5,174 nucleotides of DNA from an uncultured bacterium (GCA_943914435.1 CALUBY010000055.1:1-5174), one strand, 5' to 3'; counted from the stretch's first letter, positions 1 to 4,918 are shown. Notes: generated by a model from the letters alone, not told the origin. Program-made: numbers and translations.

Positions 1-256
1 TCTTACCTCCGTGACGAGTGAACTTCTTGGTTGGCGAAAACTCACCAAGGCGGTGACCTACCATTTCCTCAACAACGAGGACGTCTACGTGCTGCTTTCC
101 GTTATGAACACCAAACGTGAACCCGACGAACTCAGGGGCAATCTGGCTGTTACGAGCCCACGTCTTAATAACCGGCGTTGAGCTCGGCTTTTTATCCTGA
201 ACTTTCTTCAGGAGATTTACATCGACGTATGGGCCTTTTTTAAGGGAGCGGGACAT
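1..256 (-). CDS. rpsS: 30S ribosomal protein S19, 3' end outside the window
   Basis: Small-subunit ribosomal protein S19, which binds the 3' (head) domain of 16S rRNA together with S13. The first 85 codons are visible from the ATG at 256-254; the family is usually about 92 residues, so only a short C-terminal tail is missing. Family signatures seen are MSRSLKKGPYVD at the N-terminus, KTWARNSQIAPEFVG (31-45), VHNGKQHV (50-57) and EEMVGHRLGEFSPT (63-76). The start is fixed by the universal (M)xRSLKKGP opening. No Shine-Dalgarno sequence precedes it. In most bacteria rpsS directly follows rplB; here the two are about 1.9 kb apart, and rpsS has its own promoter-like sequence at 295-323. The gene probably heads the remainder of the S10-type cluster (rplV, rpsC and so on), but that lies outside the window. 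Confidence 0.97.
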   Translation of the reverse strand, partial: MSRSLKKGPYVDVNLLKKVQDKKPSSTPVIKTWARNSQIAPEFVGFTFGVHNGKQHVDVLVVEEMVGHRLGEFSPTKKFTRHGGK

Positions 257-273
257 AGGTAGACAATGGAAAG

Positions 274-286
274 CCCGCCAAGCGGG
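274..286 (-). promoter_or_regulatory. stem-loop at the 5' end of the rpsS leader
   Basis: On the minus strand CCCGC-TTG-GCGGG forms a 5-bp GC-only stem with a 3-nt loop, followed by CTTTCC. It falls at the very start of the RNA predicted from the promoter at 295-323 and ends 17 nt before the rpsS ATG. The U-run is too poor for a convincing terminator. It may stabilise the mRNA or be a protein-binding site, but neither role is shown. Confidence 0.4.
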
Positions 287-294
287 ATAGATAG

Positions 295-323
295 AATCTA
301 TAGGAAACGTGAGGAAGTGTCAA
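295..323 (-). promoter_or_regulatory. promoter of rpsS (sigma-70 type)
   Basis: Reading the minus strand, a perfect -35 TTGACA (323-318) is separated by exactly 17 nt from a -10 TAGATT (300-295), which keeps the key T1, A2 and T6. An overlapping TATAGA (302-297) at a 15-nt spacing is an alternative -10. Transcription would begin near 288, giving an rpsS leader of about 32 nt. It lies between two divergently transcribed genes, as needed if rpsS is cut off from the rplC-rplB transcription unit. Confidence 0.72.
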
Positions 324-346
324 ATTAAGGGCGCGTGTGCTAGCCT
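317..346 (+). promoter_or_regulatory. possible weak promoter of the 382-912 gene
   Basis: On the plus strand GTGTCA (317-322, four matches to TTGACA) is followed after 18 nt by TAGCCT (341-346) with a TGC extended -10 just upstream. Its -35 would overlap the -35 of the divergent rpsS promoter. The match is weak and the call rests mainly on position, upstream of a gene with a strong ribosome-binding site. Confidence 0.25.
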
Positions 347-381
347 TCCGACAGACATTGCTTCATTGAAAGGAGGCTCTG

Positions 382-912
382 ATGGTTCCGATGATCGCTC
401 AAGTAGAGTTCCATGTGCCCCTGAAAGGCTCCCTCGGTGTTCACACAGAAGAACACCACCCCAAACAGGCCGAGGGAGAATGGCGTACGACTGTCGTACG
501 TTTTTACGACATGGATGGGCGAGTTGCCCGTTCTGTGCAAAAACTAAACAGTATTTTAGGGGCGCTCAGAAGAAGTCAGGATCGATTCCTGCGGTCAAGC
601 CGACGCGGAATTATGCGTCAGCTCTGTTCGTGGCATATGGACCGTCTGTATAAAAGGCGTAACAGACACGCGAGACAGACGCTCGTCCTAAGTATACGGT
701 GTCTTGGAGAGGCCTTGCGTGTTCGAGACGCCGTCGCGATTGTGCCTGCTTCAGAAGCGTCATTCAGGCTCATTCAAGACAGCGAGAAGCCCGAGCTTCT
801 CGAAAGAGTGTCCGAAGCCACCGCCGCTTTCTTTCTCATATCCCAGTATGAAATGGGTGAGTTGTGCTGCACCAACCAACCCGGCAAGCTACTAATCTCT
901 TTCGTGTACTAA
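382..912 (+). CDS. hypothetical protein, 176 aa, Arg-rich central region
   Basis: I do not recognise this protein. It is called a gene because a strong Shine-Dalgarno AAAGGAGG (369-376) lies 5 nt before the ATG and an excellent intrinsic terminator (921-949) follows 8 nt after the stop. The N-terminal ~40 residues look strand-forming (MIAQVEFHVPL, WRTTVVRFYD). Residues 48-110 are very basic and helix-like (ALRRSQDRFLRSSRRG, MDRLYKRRNRHARQ), and the C-terminal part (123-160) is more acidic. Cysteines are at 82, 107, 162 and 163. No signal peptide or clear membrane segment is seen. A nucleic-acid-binding role would fit the basic stretch but is only a guess. The DNA contains several unusually perfect stem-loops, so a structured-RNA role cannot be excluded. 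A second plus-strand frame (309-653) overlaps it but has no ribosome-binding site. The gene is divergent from rpsS, within the gap that splits the ribosomal operon. Confidence 0.68.
   Translation: MVPMIAQVEFHVPLKGSLGVHTEEHHPKQAEGEWRTTVVRFYDMDGRVARSVQKLNSILGALRRSQDRFLRSSRRGIMRQLCSWHMDRLYKRRNRHARQTLVLSIRCLGEALRVRDAVAIVPASEASFRLIQDSEKPELLERVSEATAAFFLISQYEMGELCCTNQPGKLLISFVY
429..478 (+). repeat. nested inverted repeats in the 5' part of the 382-912 gene
   Basis: CTCCCTCGG (429-437) and CCGAGGGAG (470-478) are perfect 9-bp arms. Inside them GTGTTC (437-442) and GAACAC (451-456) form a second 6-bp stem with an 8-nt loop; the two stems compete only at base 437. Together they could form a long branched hairpin in RNA or a cruciform in DNA. 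The function is unknown. Confidence 0.6.
484..505 (+). terminator. terminator-like hairpin inside the 382-912 gene
   Basis: CGTACGA-CTG-TCGTACG is a perfect 7-bp stem with a 3-nt loop (484-500), immediately followed by TTTTT (501-505). As DNA it is an 8-bp dyad around one central base. It has the form of an intrinsic terminator on the plus strand, yet it lies about 100 nt into the reading frame, between codons 35 and 42. It may cause premature termination or be incidental; the stem is only moderately GC-rich. Confidence 0.45.
783..802 (+). repeat. perfect 8-bp hairpin inside the 382-912 gene
   Basis: CGAGAAGC-CCGA-GCTTCTCG is a perfect 8-bp stem with a 4-nt loop and no following T-run, so it is not a terminator. 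It lies in the stretch encoding SEKPELLE. It is the third strong stem within this one coding region. Confidence 0.55.
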
Positions 913-920
913 CTCTAAGG

Positions 921-949
921 ACCCTGCGGAAACGCGGGGTCTTGTTTTT
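921..949 (+). terminator. intrinsic terminator of the 382-912 gene
   Basis: ACCCTGCG-GAAA-CGCGGGGT forms an 8-bp stem (one G-U pair) capped by a GNRA tetraloop (921-940) and followed by CTTGTTTTT (941-949). It lies 8 nt after the TAA stop, on the plus strand, and separates this gene from the DUF3298-like gene downstream. Confidence 0.88.
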
Positions 950-957
950 GGACACGC

Positions 958-963
958 TATACT
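958..963 (+). promoter_or_regulatory. -10 element for a leaderless transcript of the 970-1788 gene
   Basis: TATACT (five of six to consensus) ends exactly 6 nt before the ATG at 970, so transcription would start at or next to the start codon. The upstream terminator hairpin occupies the expected -35 position and no -35 hexamer is recognisable. No Shine-Dalgarno precedes the ATG, which fits a leaderless mRNA. Confidence 0.6.
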
Positions 964-969
964 ATTTTC

Positions 970-1788
970 ATGATTGACCTCACCACCCCAAGCGCCCGCA
1001 GAACCGAGCTATTCTCGGCCGCCGCATTCTTTGCTGTCATTCTTATCTTTACCGTGTGGTATATGGCCACCCACCAAGCGCCCGCACCATACCAGGCAGA
1101 GATTGCCGATGTGGCAGATACTCCAGAATCCCTTCCTCCGGTGGTATACGAAGAACATGGCCAGTACTTCGACATTGAAGCCTCATACCCTGCCCAGACC
1201 CTGCTGAAAGGCTCTCTAGGCGACGAAGCAGACGAAAACGCTCTTGTCATCATGGAAGAGTTTGTGATGGACACCGTGGACGAATTTAAGTCTCAGGGCA
1301 ACTTCGAGAATCTGACCCCTGAGGATGTTCAAATTATGGGACTTTCAGAGACTCGAAAGGAGAGCATTCTCATCAGTTTTGAAGAGAAGCAGGGCCCAAA
1401 AACAGTCTCCTATGTTTTCACTCTCTTTGTCGACACCCTTGGAGCGCACCCCAACATGTTCTACCGAACCTTCACCTTTGACCGCACAATAGGAGGCGAA
1501 CTATCCATTAGCGACCTCTTTGTGTCTGGTTCCGATTATTTGACGCGACTTTCTGCCATTAGCGAATTTGAGCTCGCAAAAGCGCTTAAGGATTCCGCGA
1601 ACATTGAATACATTCGTGAGGGCGTTACCCCCGAATTAGTTAACTTCCAAAGCTTTGCCATTGAAGGCGACGCACTTCTCCTTGTGTTCCCTCCCTATCA
1701 GGTAGCGCCTTACTCAGCAGGTCCTCAAGAGGTCTCGGTTCCTCTATCCCAGCTCTCAGAGATTCTGAAGCCTGCGTACCAGCCGTAA
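970..1788 (+). CDS. membrane-anchored DUF3298-like (RsiV-type) protein, 272 aa
   Basis: A single N-terminal membrane segment (residues ~14-33, LFSAAAFFAVILIFTVWYMA) follows RR at 10-11, so the bulk of the protein should lie outside the cytoplasmic membrane. There are no cysteines and no lipobox. The outer domain resembles the DUF4163/DUF3298 family found in the anti-sigma factor RsiV and in many uncharacterised anchored proteins. The clearest sign is the C-terminal motif FPPYQVAPYSAGP (240-252) followed by VSVPLSQL (255-262), plus GELSISDLF where the family has its 'lsLsDLF' segment. In RsiV this domain binds lysozyme; that role should not be assumed here, because no sigma-factor gene is visible next to it. 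The start is supported by the basic-plus-hydrophobic N-terminus and the -10 six nt upstream. The gene ends in TAA TAA and converges on the coiled-coil gene with a 5-nt gap. Confidence 0.88.
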   Translation: MIDLTTPSARRTELFSAAAFFAVILIFTVWYMATHQAPAPYQAEIADVADTPESLPPVVYEEHGQYFDIEASYPAQTLLKGSLGDEADENALVIMEEFVMDTVDEFKSQGNFENLTPEDVQIMGLSETRKESILISFEEKQGPKTVSYVFTLFVDTLGAHPNMFYRTFTFDRTIGGELSISDLFVSGSDYLTRLSAISEFELAKALKDSANIEYIREGVTPELVNFQSFAIEGDALLLVFPPYQVAPYSAGPQEVSVPLSQLSEILKPAYQP

Positions 1789-1793
1789 TAATC

Positions 1794-2078
1794 CTAAGCC
1801 GCGCTCTTTTCGAGACGCCGGATACGACGTTCGTGATCGAGAATTTTCACTGAATCACTATCGATGGCAATTAACGCAGCATGCAAATCGTCGTGCATTT
1901 CGGTGACCTTTCTGTCTATTCCCTCCGCCGAGCGCGCAGTGGAGACAAGCCGAGCATCAATGCCATCCATACGCTCGTTCATGGCGTGAAGCGTCTCCAC
2001 GACAGTACCCAGCGTAATGACTGCTCCATCAAGAGTATTCGCAACATCATGTAGTGTGGTCTCGCGGGCGGTTTCCAT
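1794..2078 (-). CDS. small coiled-coil protein of unknown function, 94 aa
   Basis: A 94-residue, soluble, mostly helical protein with no signal peptide, membrane segment or cysteine. Hydrophobic residues recur at heptad-like spacing through residues ~9-92 (LHDVANTLDGAVITL, MNERMDGIDARLV, HERRIRRLEKSA), as in a coiled coil that would form dimers or bundles. Small proteins of this type are common in Patescibacteria genomes and have no assigned role. The ATG at 2078 has no Shine-Dalgarno; a -10-like TATCAT ends 6 nt upstream, suggesting a leaderless mRNA. It lies downstream of the rplB terminator on the same strand, so it probably has its own promoter. The 3' end converges on the DUF3298-like gene with a 5-nt gap, and no clear terminator is seen between them. 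No specific function can be offered. Confidence 0.8.
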   Translation of the reverse strand: METARETTLHDVANTLDGAVITLGTVVETLHAMNERMDGIDARLVSTARSAEGIDRKVTEMHDDLHAALIAIDSDSVKILDHERRIRRLEKSAA

Positions 2079-2084
2079 TTTTCA

Positions 2085-2090
2085 ATGATA
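2085..2090 (-). promoter_or_regulatory. -10 element for a leaderless transcript of the 1794-2078 gene
   Basis: On the minus strand TATCAT (2090-2085) is followed by 6 nt and then the ATG at 2078, the same spacing as upstream of the 970-1788 gene. No -35 hexamer stands out at 15-18 nt. The lack of a Shine-Dalgarno supports leaderless initiation. Confidence 0.5.
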
Positions 2091-2092
2091 CG

Positions 2093-2126
2093 CCCTGTCG
2101 GTATTGGTGGCGATATGGGGACAGGG
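2093..2126. repeat. inverted repeat upstream of the coiled-coil gene
   Basis: CCCTGTC (2093-2099) and GACAGGG (2120-2126) are perfect 7-bp arms separated by 20 nt. They lie just upstream of the -10 at 2085-2090 and cover the expected -35 region, where a regulator could bind. It could also be chance. Confidence 0.4.
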
Positions 2127-2145
2127 GGCCCGGCCTGAGCATACG

Positions 2146-2171
2146 AAAAGCCCCACGTGAGTGGGGCTTTT
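2146..2171 (-). terminator. intrinsic terminator of the rplC-rplB unit
   Basis: AAAAGCCCCAC and GTGGGGCTTTT form an 11-bp perfect stem with a 4-nt loop (2157-2160). On the minus strand it begins 8 nt after the rplB stop and ends in TTTT, a classic terminator. The symmetric A/T runs let it work on both strands. It shows that ribosomal transcription stops at rplB here instead of continuing into rpsS. Confidence 0.93.
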
Positions 2172-2179
2172 CTTTCATC

Positions 2180-3025
2180 CTATCGCTTCTTTCCGACTTT
2201 GCGGCGAGAAACAATGAACTTGTTGGAGTACTTCTTTGGCGTACGGGTCTTCTGTCCCTTGCCGGTTGGCTTACCCCACATGCTCTTTGCACGGCGGAGT
2301 CCACGACCCTGCTTACCTTCACCACCTCCGTGTGGGTGATCAACCGGGTTCATCGCGGTACCACGAACCGTAGGGCGAATGCCCTTCCAGCGGCTCTTTC
2401 CGGCCTTTCCGTAGTTCTGAAGACGCTGCTCCTCGTTACCAACGCTACCAATAGATGCCCATGCAGACTCGATAACCTTGCGGATTTCAGAGGATGGCAT
2501 TTTTATCTGCGCGTATCCTGCATCGTGCGCCACAATTTCAGCATAGTTTCCTGCTGAACGAGCAATGCGGCTACCTGCACCAGGACGAAGCTCTACGTTG
2601 TAGATGAATGTACCTGAAGGAATCTTGCTCAAAGGAAGGCGGTTACCCGTCTTAATTGGTGCGTTCTCTGAGACGATGAATGTATCACCAACCTTCATGT
2701 CCTTAGGAACCGTCACGTAGCGACGCTCACCATCAGCAAACACACAAAGTGCGATAAATGCCGTGCGGTATGGATCGTACTCAATGGTTTCGATGCGAGC
2801 CGGAATATCGTGCTTGTTGTACTTGAAATCGACATCGCGAAGACGCTTCTTGTGACCTCCACCCTGATGACGAGTCGTAATGCGTCCTGCATTGTTACGA
2901 CCAGCCTGATTCTTCTTTGAGGAAAGAAGAGCCTTGTGTGGCTTCACGCCAGGCGTAAGCACGTCACGATACGTGACGACGGTCATGCTGCGGCGGGACT
3001 TTGAGGTTGGCTTGAATGACTTCAT
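2180..3025 (-). CDS. rplB: 50S ribosomal protein L2
   Basis: L2 is a primary 23S rRNA-binding protein needed for subunit association and the peptidyl-transferase centre. At 281 aa it is close to the family length (E. coli 273). Seen are the N-terminal GRNNAGRITTRHQGGGHKK (42-60), the central RPGAGSRIARSAGNYA segment (147-162) and the C-terminal RGTAMNPVDHPHGGGEG (221-237). The Asp-His pair at 229-230 corresponds to the conserved D228/H229 of E. coli. The tail is lysine/arginine-rich as usual. The start is the ATG opening MKSFKPTS, the usual position for the family; no Shine-Dalgarno precedes it. It follows rplW by 20 nt and is the last gene of its unit, ended by the hairpin at 2146-2171. In most bacteria rpsS would follow directly. 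Confidence 0.98.
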   Translation of the reverse strand: MKSFKPTSKSRRSMTVVTYRDVLTPGVKPHKALLSSKKNQAGRNNAGRITTRHQGGGHKKRLRDVDFKYNKHDIPARIETIEYDPYRTAFIALCVFADGERRYVTVPKDMKVGDTFIVSENAPIKTGNRLPLSKIPSGTFIYNVELRPGAGSRIARSAGNYAEIVAHDAGYAQIKMPSSEIRKVIESAWASIGSVGNEEQRLQNYGKAGKSRWKGIRPTVRGTAMNPVDHPHGGGEGKQGRGLRRAKSMWGKPTGKGQKTRTPKKYSNKFIVSRRKVGKKR

Positions 3026-3045
3026 ACAATGGTAATTAGTGCAGG

Positions 3046-3423
3046 TTACGCGAAGGTGATAGTGTCACCTGCCTTTAGATATACATATGCCTTGTGACGG
3101 CGTGCGCGGGTTCCTACTCCACGGCGTGTGCGAAGGGAAACCTTCTTTGCAGGAAGGTTCACCATACGAACCTTCATAGGCGTAACCTTGTAGGCTGCGA
3201 TAACTGCGTTAGCGACATCAATCTTTGTTGCTGACTCAGGTACCTCAAACACGTATACCCCGTTCTCTGTGCCAATAAGGGCCTTCTCAGAGAACCACGG
3301 GCGCTTGAGTACGTTTGCAAGGCGCGCGTCGTCAGCAGGCAGGATGCCACGTCCCCAGTTACGGGTCTCAGACTTAGGCTTTGATGCCTTGGTTGTCTTC
3401 TTGTCGTTAGAGAAAAGTGCCAT
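3046..3423 (-). CDS. rplW: 50S ribosomal protein L23, N-terminally extended
   Basis: L23 binds domain III of 23S rRNA and lines the exit of the peptide tunnel, where trigger factor and SRP dock. The core is recognised by LKRPWFSEKA (39-48), NGVYVFEVPESATK (54-67), IAAYKVTPMKVR (74-85) and the arginine-rich loop RTRRGVGTRARRHKA (97-111). At 125 aa it is longer than the usual ~95-100. The extra length is mainly an N-terminal tail of about 36 residues (MALFSNDKKTTKASKPKSE...), lysine-rich and probably disordered. No Shine-Dalgarno is seen at the ATG. The gene follows rplD by 10 nt. Confidence 0.96.
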   Translation of the reverse strand: MALFSNDKKTTKASKPKSETRNWGRGILPADDARLANVLKRPWFSEKALIGTENGVYVFEVPESATKIDVANAVIAAYKVTPMKVRMVNLPAKKVSLRTRRGVGTRARRHKAYVYLKAGDTITFA

Positions 3424-3433
3424 ACAAGTAGTG

Positions 3434-4201
3434 TTATGCCTTCTTCGTTAGGCGAGCAGTAAGGACAGGGAGTGCCTCAACCGGGTTTTCAATCACGAGG
3501 AACTTCTTGTTCACAAGATCGACCGGGTTAAGGTTTCGAACCTCCTCAAGCGTAAGGCTTCCGATGTTGCGGAACGACTTCTCTGATGTCGCGTCCTTCT
3601 TTGCAAAGGCAAAGACAGCTGCGTTCTTGCGCTTTGTTGCAAGCTCAGGAGTTCCTGCACCTGCTGCAACCGCCTTAATCATTGCCATAGCGTCCTTAGT
3701 CTTTGGTGTTGAAAACGCAAAGGAATCAACAAAGAGAACCTGACCGTCGCGGTGCTTGCGAGAAAGTACGACCGCAAGTGCTGCAACACGCATTTTACGG
3801 TTAATCTTTACTGAATAGTCCTTCTCAGCGCGAGGGCCATGCGTAACACCTCCTCCCTTCCAAATAGGAGAGCGCGTTGATCCGTGACGAGCACGTCCTG
3901 TTCCCTTCTGCTTCCACGGCTTCTTACCACCACCCGATACTTCTCCACGGAACTTGGTGTGTGCCGTTGTAGGACGAGCATTTGCCTGCATACCAACAAC
4001 AACTTGGTGCACGAGGTCTGAGTTCCACGCAACATTGAAAAGCTCCTCAGGGAGCGAGACGCTACCTGCCTTGGTGCCCTGTGCGTTCCAGATGGTTGCA
4101 TCCATTGATACCTCCTTCTTTGCGCTCTTTGGGGTTGTCGAAGCTGCCACCTTCTTGCTAGGTGCCTTCTTTGCAGCGGTTTTTTTAGGTGCGGTAGCCA
4201 T
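3434..4201 (-). CDS. rplD: 50S ribosomal protein L4, with Lys/Ala-rich N-terminal tail
   Basis: L4 binds 23S rRNA domain I and its long loop reaches into the exit tunnel; in E. coli it also represses its own S10 operon. The core shows ARPTTAHTKFRGEVSGGGKKPWKQKGTGRARHGS (75-108), which is the tunnel loop, then SPIWKGGGVTHGPR (111-124), and a C-terminal IENPVEALP region. From the ATG at 4201 the protein has 255 aa against 201 in E. coli. Residues 1-32 (MATAPKKTAAKKAPSKK...) form a histone-like Lys/Ala/Pro tail. The 4201 start lies 10 nt after rplC and fits the gene spacing but has no Shine-Dalgarno. Met33 (ATG 4105-4103) has a near-perfect AAGGAGGT 4 nt upstream and would give a 223-aa L4 without the tail. 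Either start, or both, may be used. An upstream in-frame ATG at 4234 overlaps rplC and is unlikely. Confidence 0.95.
   Translation of the reverse strand: MATAPKKTAAKKAPSKKVAASTTPKSAKKEVSMDATIWNAQGTKAGSVSLPEELFNVAWNSDLVHQVVVGMQANARPTTAHTKFRGEVSGGGKKPWKQKGTGRARHGSTRSPIWKGGGVTHGPRAEKDYSVKINRKMRVAALAVVLSRKHRDGQVLFVDSFAFSTPKTKDAMAMIKAVAAGAGTPELATKRKNAAVFAFAKKDATSEKSFRNIGSLTLEEVRNLNPVDLVNKKFLVIENPVEALPVLTARLTKKA
4110..4117 (-). promoter_or_regulatory. internal Shine-Dalgarno before Met33 of rplD
   Basis: On the minus strand AAGGAGGT is followed by ATCA and the ATG at 4105-4103, in frame with rplD. It is the only strong, well-spaced Shine-Dalgarno in the rplC-rplB unit. It coincides with codons for KKEV, so chance within a Lys/Glu stretch is possible. 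It bears directly on which rplD start is used. Confidence 0.6.
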
Positions 4202-4211
4202 AGTACTAAAA

Positions 4212-4829
4212 TTACATCGAGCGAATCTCGACAAGTGCGCCCGGTGCGCCCGGGATAGCGCCGGAGATGATCATTTCACCGGTAGCAGCGTTTACCTTAA
4301 GAACCTTGAGGTTCTCAACCGTAACACGGTCAGAACCCATGCGTCCGGCCATCTTCATGCCCTTCGCAACGCGACCTCCTGCGCGACCTCCACCACCAAT
4401 GGATCCTGGCTCGCGCTCAGAGTGCTTCTGACCGTGTGAGCGGCGACCGCCATGGAATCCATGACGCTTAACCACACCTGCAAATCCCTTACCCTTTGAG
4501 GTAGAAGCGATAACAACCGTGTCGCCCTCAGCGAAGGTGTCAGCAGTGATTTCGCTTCCAACCGCAAGGTCTCCAGTAGATTCAACGCGGAACTCTTTAA
4601 GGACCTTGTATCCCTTGCCCTTAGTGTGTCCAAGGACCGCCTTTCCAAGACGCTGGGTCTTCTGGTCGCCAAACGCGACCTGAACCGCTGAATAACCATC
4701 AGCACCATCAGCTGATTTAACCTGAGTGACCGTAACCGGGCCTGCCATAACGACAGTACCAGCAAACACTTCACCCTGGTCATTGAAGACCTGGGTCATG
4801 CGTCCTTTGCGAGCAAGTATGAATTTCAT
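4212..4829 (-). CDS. rplC: 50S ribosomal protein L3
   Basis: L3 is one of the two assembly-initiating 23S rRNA-binding proteins, and its extension reaches the peptidyl-transferase centre. At 205 aa it matches the family (E. coli 209). Seen are the N-terminal ILARKGRMTQVF (4-15), then SKGKGFAGVVKRHGFHGG (111-128), SHGQKHSEREPGSIG (131-145) and KGMKMAGRMGSDRVTVENL (156-174). The glutamine methylated by PrmB in E. coli L3 (Q150) is replaced by glycine near residue 145, as in many other bacteria. The start ATG at 4829 aligns with the family N-terminus; an in-frame ATG at 4853 lies inside the upstream hairpin and is unlikely. There is no Shine-Dalgarno. It is the first gene of the unit; rpsJ, which usually comes first, is absent from the 345 nt upstream. 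Confidence 0.98.
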   Translation of the reverse strand: MKFILARKGRMTQVFNDQGEVFAGTVVMAGPVTVTQVKSADGADGYSAVQVAFGDQKTQRLGKAVLGHTKGKGYKVLKEFRVESTGDLAVGSEITADTFAEGDTVVIASTSKGKGFAGVVKRHGFHGGRRSHGQKHSEREPGSIGGGGRAGGRVAKGMKMAGRMGSDRVTVENLKVLKVNAATGEMIISGAIPGAPGALVEIRSM

Positions 4830-4918
4830 GGGTAGAAAAAAGGCGCTATACAATAGCGCGTTCGACCCCGATAGGGTTTCCCGGCCATTGGACCGACCTA
4901 ACGGCCGTTCTTAGCAAC
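4830..4918 (-). promoter_or_regulatory. structured leader of the rplC operon
   Basis: This is the ~89-nt RNA leader expected from the promoter at 4925-4953. Besides the terminal hairpin at 4836-4859 it contains two mutually exclusive small stems that share CCC at 4876-4874: GGG-AAA-CCC (4882-4874) and ACCC.../GGGT (4877-4865). A third stem is possible around 4895-4883 (CGG...CCG), and the palindrome AACGGCCGTT lies at 4909-4900. Competing stems ahead of a terminator hairpin are what an attenuator looks like, but no known L4-leader fold is recognised. Confidence 0.4.
4836..4859 (-). terminator. terminator/attenuator hairpin just upstream of rplC
   Basis: On the minus strand GCGCTA-TTGTA-TAGCGC (4859-4843) is a perfect 6-bp stem with a 5-nt loop, followed after one C by TTTTTT (4841-4836). 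The U-run ends only 6 nt before the rplC ATG. It has intrinsic-terminator form and lies between the operon promoter and its first gene, so it would act as an attenuator. If the promoter call is wrong, it could instead end an upstream gene outside the window. Confidence 0.75.

Noticed and set aside
274..286. terminator just upstream of rpsS
   Set aside because: The stem is only 5 bp and is followed by CTTTCC, not a U-run; its position inside the rpsS leader argues for a leader hairpin.
340..540. 66-codon minus-strand frame upstream of rpsS
   Set aside because: It is antisense to the 382-912 gene, has no ribosome-binding site, and ends just upstream of the rpsS promoter; best explained as a shadow frame.
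309..653. 114-codon plus-strand frame overlapping the 382-912 gene
   Set aside because: It has no ribosome-binding site at its ATG, a composition rich in Arg, Ser, Cys and Pro without protein-like patterning, and it ends inside the better supported 382-912 frame.
2047..2343. 98-codon minus-strand frame joining the end of rplB to the coiled-coil gene
   Set aside because: It runs out of frame through rplB and through the terminator, with no start signal; a shadow of rplB.
2054..2557. 167-codon plus-strand frame across the rplB terminator
   Set aside because: It is antisense to rplB and crosses an 11-bp terminator hairpin; the conserved L2 sequence explains the DNA.
3954..4439. 161-codon plus-strand frame opposite rplD and rplC
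   Set aside because: It is antisense to two highly conserved ribosomal genes and has no initiation signal.
4355..4783. 142-codon minus-strand frame inside rplC
   Set aside because: It is an alternate frame of rplC; the L3 frame carries all the family motifs.
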